A stretch of 64,000 nt of DNA from Litorivita pollutaquae (lineage in GTDB: Bacteria > Pseudomonadota > Alphaproteobacteria > Rhodobacterales > Rhodobacteraceae). The stretch's first letter is position 1. Every line of letters begins with the position of its first letter. This document shows positions 52,766 to 61,016 of this stretch, piece after piece. The position numbers and the translations under genes were made by a program. The stretch is from positions 26,117 through 90,116 of the forward strand of contig NZ_KZ826491.1 in assembly GCF_003205515.1 (NCBI RefSeq), in the 5' to 3' direction. Under the pieces are notes generated by a model. The model searched no databases. It worked only from the letters and a program-made list of their open reading frames with translations, and was not told the origin of the DNA.

Positions 52766-53377
52766 ATGCATATTGTTGATGGAGCTCTGTCCAACCCCGT
52801 CGTCATTGGCGGCGCGGTTGTGGCCTTGGGCGGCATTGCAATGGGGCTCAAGCGCCTGCCGGTGGAACGTATTCCGGCGGCAGGCGTCCTGAGCGCCAGT
52901 TTTTTTATCGCCTCGCTGATTCATGTCCCGATCGGCCCGTCGTCAGTGCATTTGATTCTGAACGGGATGGCGGGGCTTGTGCTTGGCTGGGCGGCGTTTC
53001 CGGCGCTATTTGTGGCGCTGTTGTTGCAGGCGGTCTTTTTTGGTTTTGGCGGTTTGACGGTCTTGGGGGTGAACACGGTGTTGATTGCCGCGCCTGCGGT
53101 CGCCGTTCATTTCCTGTGCGCGCCGGTGATCCGCAAAGGACCGGCGCGCAGGGCGGCGGTTTGGGGTGGGGTCGCCGGTGCGGCCTCCTTGGCGATGACG
53201 GGCGTTTTGGTCGCCTTCGCCTTGGCGCTTACGGGGGATGCTTTTGTGCCGGCGGCCAAACTGGTGCTGGTGGCGCATGCGCCGGTGATGGTGATCGAAG
53301 CTTTGCTCACCGGCGCGGCGGTGATGTTGACTCGGCAGGTCAAACCGGAGCTATTTATGAAGGAGGCTTGGGGATGA
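52766..53377 (+). CDS. cbiM: ECF cobalt/nickel transporter substrate-binding membrane protein CbiM
   Basis: CbiM is the membrane component that binds Co2+ or Ni2+. The 203-residue protein begins MHIVDGALS, placing His at position 2, which with the N-terminus forms the metal site of this family. It has about six helices and the conserved LIHVPIGPSSVHLILNGMAG with a further His. It lies 3 bases after the NikK-like gene and overlaps the next start (ATGA). The riboswitch favours cobalt as substrate. Confidence 0.92.
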   Translation: MHIVDGALSNPVVIGGAVVALGGIAMGLKRLPVERIPAAGVLSASFFIASLIHVPIGPSSVHLILNGMAGLVLGWAAFPALFVALLLQAVFFGFGGLTVLGVNTVLIAAPAVAVHFLCAPVIRKGPARRAAVWGGVAGAASLAMTGVLVAFALALTGDAFVPAAKLVLVAHAPVMVIEALLTGAAVMLTRQVKPELFMKEAWG

Positions 53378-54066
53378 CCGCGATACCAATAAAGACCCGC
53401 AGGGCGATTGGCCTTGCTTCGATGCGCCTTTGTCTTTGTGCTTTTGGTCTTGTTGCGGGGCTGGCGATGCCAGCGGCCGCGCATAAAGTGATCGCCTCTG
53501 TCTATGCTTCGGGGGCGACAATCGAAGGTGAGATCGGATTTTCCTCTGGCGATATGGCCCGAGGGGCAGAGGTGATCATAACCGACGATGAGGGGGCGGT
53601 GTTAGGCCGCGCCATCACCGACGAGGAGGGCTTTTTTACTTTTCGACCGGTGGCCGCCGTGGGGCATGTCTTTCGCGCCGATCTGGGTGCCGGCCATGTG
53701 GCGCAGGTGCGTTTGGAGGCGGATGAGCTGCCGCGTGGCTTGACCGATACATCCGCCGAGGCTGTGCGATATGACGGAGCACAGGCTCAAGCACAGGCCG
53801 CAGGCGCGGGGTTGGCGTGGTCCGGTGGTGGCTCTGCGCCGGGCGATGTGGTGGGCGGCGGTGTGGGCGCTGTGATGCCTGTGGAGGCGCAAGAGGCCCT
53901 TGCTCAGATGTTGCAAGATGAATTGCGTCCGCTGCGGCGCGAAGTCATGGCCTTGAAAGAGACGCGGCGCGTGCAAGATGTGCTGGGCGGGTTGGGCTAT
54001 ATTGCCGGGCTGTTCGGGCTCGGGTTTTATATCGCCGCGCGGCGCAAGCTGGATGGCGGACCTTGA
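53374..54066 (+). CDS. NikL-like accessory membrane protein of the cobalt/nickel transporter
   Basis: The 230-residue protein has a signal segment (LCLCAFGLVAGLAMPAAAH) and again a mature N-terminus at a His. A carboxypeptidase-regulatory-like beta domain follows (EGEIGFSSGDMARGAEVIITD), then a low-complexity Ala/Gly region and a C-terminal membrane helix (GLGYIAGLFGLGFYIAARR). This is the layout of NikL, which takes the place of CbiN/NikN in some ECF metal transporters. It overlaps cbiM by 4 bases (ATGA) and cbiQ at its stop. Confidence 0.75.
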   Translation: MTAIPIKTRRAIGLASMRLCLCAFGLVAGLAMPAAAHKVIASVYASGATIEGEIGFSSGDMARGAEVIITDDEGAVLGRAITDEEGFFTFRPVAAVGHVFRADLGAGHVAQVRLEADELPRGLTDTSAEAVRYDGAQAQAQAAGAGLAWSGGGSAPGDVVGGGVGAVMPVEAQEALAQMLQDELRPLRREVMALKETRRVQDVLGGLGYIAGLFGLGFYIAARRKLDGGP

Positions 54067-54839
54067 GCATTCTGGCCTCTCTGGCGCCGGTGCGCACGAT
54101 GCCACAGGCGCGGTTCGGCGCGGTTGATCCGCGTGCGCGGGTGGTGTTGTCCGTCGGATTTGCTTTGGTCACGGTCGGGTTGTCGGAGTTGGTGGCGCTC
54201 TTTGCTGCTTTGGCGATGGCGACCGGATTGATGATCATGGCACATTTGCCAGTGGGATCGACCCTGCGCCGGATGGCGGCGATGGATTTGTTTATCTTTG
54301 CGTTGATTGCCATGTTGCCCTTTACCACGCCGGGCACGCCGATGTTTACGATCTTCGGATTCGAGGCCAGCCGCGAGGGATTGTACCATGCGGTGCAAAT
54401 CGCGCTGACCGCCAATGCGGTAGCTTTGGCGATGCTGGCGCTTTTGGGCACGATGGAGGCGGTGACATTGGGTCATGCGCTCCATGCGCTGCGCTGCCCG
54501 GAACGGTTGGTGCAGCTGATGATGTTTACTGTGCGCTACATCGAAGTTCTGGGTGAGGAATACGCCCGGATGCGCCAAGCCATGCGCGCGCGCGGGTTCA
54601 GACCGCGCAGCAATTGGCACAGCTATCGCAGCTATGGATATCTCGTCGGGATGATGTTGGTGCGGGCGATCGAGCGATCCGAACGCATTTTGGGGGCGAT
54701 GAAATGTCGAGGGTTCACAGGGCGTATTCCCTTGCTTGAGCGGTTTGAAATGCGGCGACGCGATTGGCAATTTGTCGCGGGATTTGCTGTGGCTCTGGCG
54801 GTGTTAGTCGGGATCGAGGTTGCAAATGTGTTTGTTTGA
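54063..54839 (+). CDS. cbiQ: ECF transporter transmembrane (T) component CbiQ
   Basis: CbiQ links the metal-binding CbiM to the ATPase. The 258-residue protein has about five helices and the two Ala-Arg-Gly coupling motifs that dock on CbiO, seen as AMRARGF and AMKCRGF. The start is TTG at 54063, overlapping the previous stop (TTGA); no better start lies close by. Its 3' end overlaps cbiO by 14 bases. Confidence 0.9.
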   Translation: MSILASLAPVRTMPQARFGAVDPRARVVLSVGFALVTVGLSELVALFAALAMATGLMIMAHLPVGSTLRRMAAMDLFIFALIAMLPFTTPGTPMFTIFGFEASREGLYHAVQIALTANAVALAMLALLGTMEAVTLGHALHALRCPERLVQLMMFTVRYIEVLGEEYARMRQAMRARGFRPRSNWHSYRSYGYLVGMMLVRAIERSERILGAMKCRGFTGRIPLLERFEMRRRDWQFVAGFAVALAVLVGIEVANVFV

Positions 54840-55515
54840 TCTGCGCGATGTGCATTTCGCCTATGCGGGGCGTGCGCCGGTGTTAGCCGGGGCGTCGTTT
54901 CAATTGCACGAGGGGGAGCGTTTGGCCATCAACGGTCATAACGGCGCGGGAAAATCGACGCTGCTGCGCCTGATGGTCGGGTTGTTGCGCCCGACGGCGG
55001 GGGCGATCATTGCCTTTGATGCCCCGCGCCAAAAGGAGGCGGATTTCCACGAGGTGCGCCGCCGTGCCGGATTGGTGTTTCAAGATCCTGACGATCAACT
55101 GTTTTGCCCCACCGTGGCCGAGGATGTGGCATTCGGACCGCTGAACTTGGGCCAAAGCCGCGATGAGGCGATGGCGCAGGTGGACAGCGTTTTGTCCCTC
55201 TTGGATTTGATGTATCTGCGCGACCGGATCACACATAAACTCTCGGGCGGCGAAAAACGGCTGGTGACCTTGGCGGCGGTTCTGGCAATGTCGCCTGCGG
55301 TGCTGCTCCTTGACGAACCGACCAATGCCTTGGACGAGGAAAACGAGGCGCGTCTGGTCGAGATATTGCAATCCTTGCCGCAAGCGATGGTGATTGTCAG
55401 CCATGACCCGCATTTTCGTCGCAAGCTGGCCACGCGCAGTTTGGTGTTGCGCGGTGGGGTGTTGGGCGCAGCGCCCGAAGCGGCAGCGCAGTGCACGCAT
55501 GCGGTTACGCGGTAG
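54826..55515 (+). CDS. cbiO: ECF transporter ATPase CbiO
   Basis: The 229-residue ABC ATPase has Walker A (GHNGAGKST), the Q-loop, LSGGEKR signature, Walker B (VLLLDEPTNALD) and the switch His in VIVSHDPHF. It completes the K-M-L-Q-O transporter. ATG 54826 follows GAGG inside the cbiQ end; a TTG at 54820 is an alternative. It is the last gene of the riboswitch operon; no clear terminator was found. Confidence 0.93.
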   Translation: MCLFDLRDVHFAYAGRAPVLAGASFQLHEGERLAINGHNGAGKSTLLRLMVGLLRPTAGAIIAFDAPRQKEADFHEVRRRAGLVFQDPDDQLFCPTVAEDVAFGPLNLGQSRDEAMAQVDSVLSLLDLMYLRDRITHKLSGGEKRLVTLAAVLAMSPAVLLLDEPTNALDEENEARLVEILQSLPQAMVIVSHDPHFRRKLATRSLVLRGGVLGAAPEAAAQCTHAVTR

Positions 55516-55737
55516 GGTAAGGTTCCCGAGGGGCGCGGCTGCCTCGGACCTTCCTGTCGAAAGCGTGTTGATCCTGCGACTGTTTTCTCCGGATCGGCCT
55601 CCTGCGCGGCGGGTTGCTCCACGCGGGATTTTCAATGCAATGCCTGCCCGCATCACACGGCGTTTGAATAGTTCAAAAAACTGCGGCTTTCGGGCTTGAC
55701 GGGTTGTCATCCTTGGCATACCTACCGCATCGGTTTT

Positions 55738-55814
55738 GGCGGAGTAGCTCAGTTGGTTAGAGCAGCGGAATCATAATCCGCGTGTCGGGGGTTCAAGTCC
55801 CTCCTCCGCTACCA
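55738..55814 (+). tRNA. tRNA-Met (CAU), probably elongator
   Basis: GGCGGAG pairs with CTCCGCT (one G-U). The anticodon stem GCGGA/TCCGC encloses ATCATAA, so the anticodon is CAT. The T-arm reads GGGGGTTCAAGTCCC and CCA is encoded. The first pair G-U and the overall sequence fit the alphaproteobacterial elongator tRNA-Met rather than the initiator. Confidence 0.95.
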
Positions 55815-55941
55815 AATTTCCCTAAGCAGGTCAGTACGTTGATCGTCGGCGACCATGAGCCGTGAAGGCCTTGGGAGGCGCCGGGTATCATTTGAGTGTG
55901 GGGAGCGATCAAGGCGCTCGGTGTCGACCCTGAAGGGCATC

Positions 55942-55991
55942 GAGGCTTGAAAATCCTCGTGTCGGTGGTTCGATTCCGCCCCTGGGCACCA
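55942..55991 (+). other. 3' fragment of tRNA-Phe (probable attachment-site remnant)
   Basis: From the anticodon arm to CCA this matches an alphaproteobacterial tRNA-Phe: loop TTGAAAA with anticodon GAA, variable loop GTGTC, T-arm GGTGGTTCGATTCCGCC and the acceptor strand CCTGGGCACCA. No matching 5' half (GCCCAGG plus D-arm) precedes it, so it is not a working tRNA. Such 3' pieces are left when elements integrate into tRNA genes. Confidence 0.85.
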
Positions 55992-56342
55992 TTTAACTCT
56001 CTGTAACATAACGAGTAATTGGCATTCTTGCTTAGGGACGCTGTTGCGGGTTAGTCGCTTGGGTGCCGATTGGGTGCCACCAGCCTGAGCCATAATGGAT
56101 TGGTCAGATCAATTCCATTTGAATGGCCGCTATTTGGAACATTCTAGCAGCTTGGCCGAACTCGCCCTTGGGTAGCATTTTGTGAGTGAAGTCTAAGCAG
56201 CATACGGTTAGTCTTGAAATGAGTGGTTCCTGCTGCATCCTAAAAGTGCATCTGTTTGAGTGCGTTGTGGTCGCCATTCGCGGTTTTGTTAAAACTATTA
56301 GTGATGCGTTTCCAGCGATTTGGGGAAAGTGAACATTAAGAA
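55992..56342. other. Junction region before the PHP-ATPase operon
   Basis: No gene is supported. TGGGTGCC occurs twice at 56060-56067 and 56071-56078, 11 bases apart. From about 56100 the sequence becomes AT-richer and should contain the promoter of the next operon. A minus-strand frame at 55809-56093 has no recognisable homology. Confidence 0.55.
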
Positions 56343-59339
56343 GTGGATTATTGGCCAGTGTCAAATAAAGGTTCAGAGTGGCGCAGGTGGGAGCCACATA
56401 TTCATGCCCCCGGTACAGTCATGAACGATCAGTTTATGGGGCCAAATGCGTGGGAGGATTATCTCACTGCGTTGGAAAACGCGTCACCGAAAATCAAGGC
56501 ATTGGGTGTCACTGATTACTACCTGACCCATACCTACGAGAAAGTACGGGAAGCCAAGCAAAGCGGACGGCTGAGCGAAATAGAATTGATCTTTCTGAAT
56601 GTTGAGCTGCGTATTGGAATTGGCACAACCAAGGGTGGGTGGGTGAACATGCACCTCATGGTGAGTCCTGAAGACTCTGACCATCTTGAGAAAGCGAAGG
56701 CGTTTGTTCGAAACCTTAGATTTCGTGCCCATGATGAAAGCTTCAACTGTACCAAGGAAGATCTAATCCGCTTAGGGCGTCTTACAGACCCCTCCAAAAC
56801 CACTGACGAGCTTGCTCTGGAGCATGGTGCTACACAGTTCAAAGTCGGGTTCGACCAGCTTCGAGATGAGTTTGACAAGTCAAAATGGGCTCAAGAAAAC
56901 ATTCTTGTAGCGGTCGCCGGAAGCAAAGACGACGGGACCTCTGGCGTAAAGGAAGCTGCTGATGCGACCCTAAGGCAAGAGATTGAGAAATTCGCTGACG
57001 TCATTTTTGCGAGTAGTGTTGCACAACGTGAGTTTTGGCTGGGCCTTCGGACCGCGTCCACCGAGGAACTCATGTCAAGCTATGGGGGGTTGAAGCCGTG
57101 CATGCATGGAAGCGACAGCCACGAAACGACGACCGTAGGGAAACCAGACGGAAACCGTTTTTCTTGGATCAAAGGAGGGCTAGAGTTTGATGCCCTGCGG
57201 CAGGCCTGCATTGATCCGGCAGGGCGCGCCTTTGTTGGTGAAGCACCCCCGCGCTTTGGAACACCGTCTCAGCTCATCGACGAAATTGAACTCGTAAACG
57301 CACCATGGGCGAAGACGCCTCGTATTGGCTTCAATCATGGGCTTGTTGCCGTAATCGGCGCTCGAGGTTCTGGCAAAACTGCGCTGGCTGATATTGTCGC
57401 CTCAGTTTGCGATACTACGCCACAAACCTCTGAGGGCGGCTACAGTTCCAAGCCAAGCCCGTCCTTCTTGAGCCGCGCAAACGATCTATTGGGGGACGCC
57501 AACGTGAAGGCGATATGGCGTGCGGGCGAGCCGACAACACGATACCTTGATGGCCGTGATCATCCAGACGTAGTTAATCCGCGCGCGCGTTATCTTTCTC
57601 AGCAGTTTGTAGAGGACTTGTGCTCGGCGGATGCGATGACCGACGGCCTCCTGCGCGAAATCGAACGGGTGATTTACGAGGCCCACACACTGACGGATAG
57701 GGAGGGCGCGCTTGATTTTCGAGAACTGCTTGAGCTGAAGTCGGCTCGGTTTCGTCACGCCAGAGAGCGCGAAGAAGAAACAATCGTTTCGTTATCGGAT
57801 CGGATTAGTACCGAGTACGAACAAGTTCGCATGGTGTCCAAATTAACTGCAGATATTGAGGCCAAAAACAAACTCATTGAGCGACTGAACGAAGATCGTG
57901 GCAAGCTGATCGTCAAGGGTTCTGAAGCCCGAATGGCACGTTTAAACGCGCTCTCAACGGCGGCCGAAACAGTTCGCGGTTACCTTCGGCATTTCAATCA
58001 GCAAAAGTCAGCGTTAGAGGGGCTTTCTGATGATGTGAAGGACCTAAGAACAGCGAAGGCCCCGGAACTTTTGCGAGCAACTCAGGAGCGACGAAAGGCT
58101 AGTCAGATAAAAGATAGTGATTGGGATGCGTTTCGGATTGACTACACAGGTGATGTCGACGCCCAACTCGTCAAACTTCTTAAGAACTGCGAAAAATCTA
58201 TAAGCTCTTGGAAGGGTGTCCCCCCGCCAGCTCCCACGACTTCGGAGACCTCTCTAATTCCCGAAGATGCTGAGCTCAGCAAGCAACCTTTAGCGCTTCT
58301 GCAAGCCGAAATCTCGCGGCTTGAAAAGTTGGTTTCTGTCGATGAAGTGACCAAAAAGCAATTCTCCGCCCTCACATCGAAGATTTCAGCAGAAACTACA
58401 TCTCTTACCATCTTGAACGAAAAACTTGAGGCCGCAAAAGGAGCCCGTGCACGTATCACAGAGTTGCAGACGGAAAGAGATGAAGCCTATGCTCGAGTAT
58501 TTAGCGCGGTTACCTCTGAACAGGCCGTTCTGACAGAACTCTATAAGCCCTTGCTTGATAGACTGTCCGGTTCAACCGGAAGCCTCAAAAAAATGTCGTT
58601 TACAGTATCCCGTTCGGTCGACGTCGACAGATGGGCGGCCTTCGCAGAAAAGTACCTTATCGATCTACGCAGGGATACCCCATTCAAAGGCGCTGGCACG
58701 TTCCTGTCGAAAGTCAACAATGACCTCAAAGCCATTTGGGAAACTGGAGATGCAGATGCCGTAGGCAAGGCCATGGCAGCTTTTCGGGCCGAGCACATGT
58801 CTGCTTTGCTCGAGCATGCCAATGTTACGAAATCGGATGAGATCGAGTATCGCAACTGGCTCAAGCGTTTTGCCAAGTGGTTGTATTCCACGGATCATAT
58901 CAGCCTTCAATACGGCATTGATTTTGATGGCGTAGATATTCGCAAGTTGTCGCCTGGCACACGCGGAATTGTGCTTCTGCTACTCTACTTGGCGCTGGAT
59001 GATGCTGACACACGCCCTCTGATTATCGATCAGCCAGAAGAAAACTTGGACCCAAAGTCGGTCAACGATGAATTGGTCGACTTGTTCATCGCGGCAAAAG
59101 CAAAGCGACAAGTGATAATGGTCACCCACAACGCAAATCTGGTGATCAATACAGACGCCGACCAAATCATCATTGCTAACGCAGAGAACCACACGAGGGG
59201 GGAATTACCCGAAATTACTTACTTGTCCGGCGGGTTGGAAAACGCTGAAATCCGAAAGGCGGTTTGTGACATTCTAGAAGGTGGTGAGGTCGCGTTCAAA
59301 GAACGGGCGCGTCGATTGCGGGTGCGGTTGAAAAGATGA
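56343..59339 (+). CDS. PHP-domain/SMC-like AAA ATPase (TrlF-like), candidate defence protein
   Basis: The 998-residue protein joins two parts. The N-terminal PHP-like phosphoesterase domain shows HIHAPG (H19, H21) and GSDSHE (about 256-261), which are metal-binding motifs. An ABC/SMC-type ATPase follows: Walker A GARGSGKT (339-346), a long charged coiled-coil stretch (about 470-760), signature-like KLSPGTRG and Walker B PLIIDQPEENLD with the switch His in MVTHNANL. This resembles what I recall as TrlF-family AAA-like ATPases. The start is GTG at 56343. AT-richer than the core genes; coupled by ATGA to the next gene. Confidence 0.85.
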   Translation: MDYWPVSNKGSEWRRWEPHIHAPGTVMNDQFMGPNAWEDYLTALENASPKIKALGVTDYYLTHTYEKVREAKQSGRLSEIELIFLNVELRIGIGTTKGGWVNMHLMVSPEDSDHLEKAKAFVRNLRFRAHDESFNCTKEDLIRLGRLTDPSKTTDELALEHGATQFKVGFDQLRDEFDKSKWAQENILVAVAGSKDDGTSGVKEAADATLRQEIEKFADVIFASSVAQREFWLGLRTASTEELMSSYGGLKPCMHGSDSHETTTVGKPDGNRFSWIKGGLEFDALRQACIDPAGRAFVGEAPPRFGTPSQLIDEIELVNAPWAKTPRIGFNHGLVAVIGARGSGKTALADIVASVCDTTPQTSEGGYSSKPSPSFLSRANDLLGDANVKAIWRAGEPTTRYLDGRDHPDVVNPRARYLSQQFVEDLCSADAMTDGLLREIERVIYEAHTLTDREGALDFRELLELKSARFRHAREREEETIVSLSDRISTEYEQVRMVSKLTADIEAKNKLIERLNEDRGKLIVKGSEARMARLNALSTAAETVRGYLRHFNQQKSALEGLSDDVKDLRTAKAPELLRATQERRKASQIKDSDWDAFRIDYTGDVDAQLVKLLKNCEKSISSWKGVPPPAPTTSETSLIPEDAELSKQPLALLQAEISRLEKLVSVDEVTKKQFSALTSKISAETTSLTILNEKLEAAKGARARITELQTERDEAYARVFSAVTSEQAVLTELYKPLLDRLSGSTGSLKKMSFTVSRSVDVDRWAAFAEKYLIDLRRDTPFKGAGTFLSKVNNDLKAIWETGDADAVGKAMAAFRAEHMSALLEHANVTKSDEIEYRNWLKRFAKWLYSTDHISLQYGIDFDGVDIRKLSPGTRGIVLLLLYLALDDADTRPLIIDQPEENLDPKSVNDELVDLFIAAKAKRQVIMVTHNANLVINTDADQIIIANAENHTRGELPEITYLSGGLENAEIRKAVCDILEGGEVAFKERARRLRVRLKR

Positions 59340-60061
59340 ACGTACAACAAAATGCTTTAAGCCGTTTGGCAAATGCCATGAGGTTGTTTGGAGAGGCAAA
59401 CCTTAAGTTTGATGGCCTGAAGAAGATCGATCTTGAAGAAGCAGTGCACAATCTTGATCGAACGTTTGAAGCAAAATTAGAAGCATTTCATAGCCTTTAC
59501 GATGTCGACAAAGCGGAATTCGACTACTTTTCTTGCGCAGACACTGCTGTCCTCATCATGCTCCGAAACGCAATACATCACAGAGATCACCCGCTGTTTT
59601 CCAGTTGGAATGAAGAAATGGCTCTAAACGGCGGCATTGATCGAAGCCGGGGCGCAGAATTTATTTTTGCCGCTCACGAAGTGGTTGGCGCTGGTCACAC
59701 CATGAGACAATGCTACCGTCTCGATGACTTTTACCTCCGTCTCGATGGGACTTTAGCATCGCCGCATTTGGAAGGCAGGATGGGCGTGCGCAATCGCGAG
59801 AAGTTACTGGCGCAGATCAACTCTGAACTCAAATTCGAAGAAATACTGAGCCACGCGACAGCAAACCGCTATCCAAGCCACCAAGTCTACCTCAACGTTA
59901 TTCCCATTTTCGTTTCAGCACTTTGCCGCATCTTTGGCAGCCTCAATGACAGAGGGGTCAAATTCGACGGGTTCGACGCTGGCGCTTACAAGTCCGTCTT
60001 TGTCGATGAGCTGTCGGTTGACCTGAGCAACGTAAACTACGCAACTTTGAGGATCATCTGA
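59336..60061 (+). CDS. Coupled partner with R-N-x3-H motif, candidate HEPN-type ribonuclease
   Basis: The 241-residue, mostly helical soluble protein overlaps the ATPase gene by 4 bases (ATGA), so the two are made together. Residues 77-82 read RNAIHH, which fits the R-N/H/D-x3-H catalytic motif of HEPN ribonucleases. It sits at the end of a helix after a hydrophobic stretch (CADTAVLIML), as in HEPN folds. No other family features were recognised. If the motif is functional it could be the toxic effector released by the PHP-ATPase sensor; this is inference. Confidence 0.7.
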   Translation: MNVQQNALSRLANAMRLFGEANLKFDGLKKIDLEEAVHNLDRTFEAKLEAFHSLYDVDKAEFDYFSCADTAVLIMLRNAIHHRDHPLFSSWNEEMALNGGIDRSRGAEFIFAAHEVVGAGHTMRQCYRLDDFYLRLDGTLASPHLEGRMGVRNREKLLAQINSELKFEEILSHATANRYPSHQVYLNVIPIFVSALCRIFGSLNDRGVKFDGFDAGAYKSVFVDELSVDLSNVNYATLRII

Positions 60062-60140
60062 ATTTTTTTATTTTGTCGCGAGTGAGCAATGGCGTCTCGT
60101 ATTATTGGAACGGACAAAGCTACCGATTGGTTCTTGCAAG

Positions 60141-60350
60141 TCATTTCCGTATAAAGTTTAGAGATTGTCTCGCTTCTTTTTCTGCTTGAGACCCTTTCAA
60201 CCATTGCCACGGTGTGCGTGGTTTGCGGGCCTTCGCCAGTTCTGGGTGCGCCTTTGCGTCACCAACTGCGGCGCGTAGCTTTTCGCGGGCCTCGCGTGGG
60301 TCGATCTTGAGTTCTTCGCAAAGGGCTTTCAGTGTGATGATGTCAGTCAT
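60141..60350 (-). CDS. Small basic helical protein, unknown
   Basis: The 69-residue protein begins MTDIITLKALCEELKIDPRE, which reads like a short helix-turn-helix or tri-helical unit. It continues KPRTPWQWLKGSQAEKEARQ. A very good AGGAGAT ribosome site lies before the ATG. I have an impression of similar small proteins in alphaproteobacterial accessory DNA but cannot name a family. It is convergent with the HEPN-like gene, about 80 bases away. Confidence 0.7.
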   Translation of the reverse strand: MTDIITLKALCEELKIDPREAREKLRAAVGDAKAHPELAKARKPRTPWQWLKGSQAEKEARQSLNFIRK

Positions 60351-60415
60351 TTTGATCTCCTAAGTTTCTCATGCAGATCGATAAGACGAGGTCAGTGGGC
60401 ATGTCAGGGACAACC

Positions 60416-60509
60416 CTAGTGCGGCTTGAAGATTTCGGAGACGTTTATGCCGAGGGCCTTGGCTATGCGCTCAAGCACCAAAATCGACAGGTTGTCAGCC
60501 AGCGCCTGC
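60416..60509 (-). pseudogene. Remnant of an XRE-type helix-turn-helix regulator (C-terminal end)
   Basis: On the minus strand, one frame ends NLSILVLERIAKALGINVSE followed by IFKPH and TAG. That is the typical last helix pair of Cro/CI-type regulators. A stop codon (TAG) occurs in frame immediately before this piece and the recognition helices are absent, so only a scar remains. Confidence 0.65.
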
Positions 60510-60576
60510 AACTAACCCCGAGCAGGGAGAGCAAAACGCGCGCGCGGCGGCGTTGTATTGAGCCAGAAGTGCCGGG

Positions 60577-60786
60577 GTGTGCTTCGCGCATGGTGATACC
60601 GTCGCGATCCCGGCTGGCGCGCCATGCGCTGAACTCACGGCGATCATCCCGGCACCTGCACAGGCACGGTGCATCGGCATGGCTGTCCCTGTGGTCTCCC
60701 GTGACCGCACGGGAATTACCTTGACGGGCGATAGTCCCCGATCTTATTGCGCTGGCATCGAAACCAGCCAACGAGGAAATCGGTAA
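60577..60786 (+). CDS. Possible small protein coupled to the next gene, unknown
   Basis: A frame from GTG 60577 encodes 69 residues with a beta-type hydrophobic pattern (GDTVAIPAGAPCAELTAII; ARCIGMAVPVVSRDRTGITL). Its TAA overlaps the ATG of the next gene by one base (TAATG), the main argument for it being real. An in-frame TGA lies about 18 bases upstream of the GTG, and no ribosome site is obvious. It may be a truncated or frameshifted gene. No family recognised. Confidence 0.4.
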   Translation: MCFAHGDTVAIPAGAPCAELTAIIPAPAQARCIGMAVPVVSRDRTGITLTGDSPRSYCAGIETSQRGNR

Positions 60787-61016
60787 TGACGATCCGTGCT
60801 ACGTGGGCCTTCAACGGCCAGACGCAAACCATCTTGGGCAACTGGCACCGCCTGTGGTGCCTGCTGTTCGGTCCGCTCTACTACCTGTTCAAGGGCATGT
60901 TCCTGTGGGCGCTCTTGTCGCTGATCACGGCCAACGGCCTGTGGGTCGGCTTCCCCCTGTTCAACCGCGCCATCGTGCTGCGTCACTTCCACAAAAAGGG
61001 ATGGGTTCAAGAATGA
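60786..61016 (+). CDS. Small membrane protein (DUF2628-like)
   Basis: The 76-residue protein has one or two membrane segments in the pattern WCLLFGPLYYLFKGMFLWAL followed by SLITANGLWVGFPLF, and ends with a basic helix (RHFHKKGW). The GPLYYL-KGM-LWAL core is typical of DUF2628-type proteins. GAGGAA precedes the ATG. Function is unknown. A possible frame-shifted continuation is noted at 61030-61134. Confidence 0.65.
   Translation: MTIRATWAFNGQTQTILGNWHRLWCLLFGPLYYLFKGMFLWALLSLITANGLWVGFPLFNRAIVLRHFHKKGWVQE

Noticed and set aside
55942..55991. Functional tRNA-Phe gene
   Set aside because: The 5' acceptor strand and D-arm are absent; only the anticodon arm to CCA is present.
55809..56093. Minus-strand 94-aa frame beside the tRNA fragment, considered as an integrase remnant
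   Set aside because: No tyrosine-recombinase motif (R, HxxR, Y) is present, and the frame crosses the tRNA-Phe fragment.
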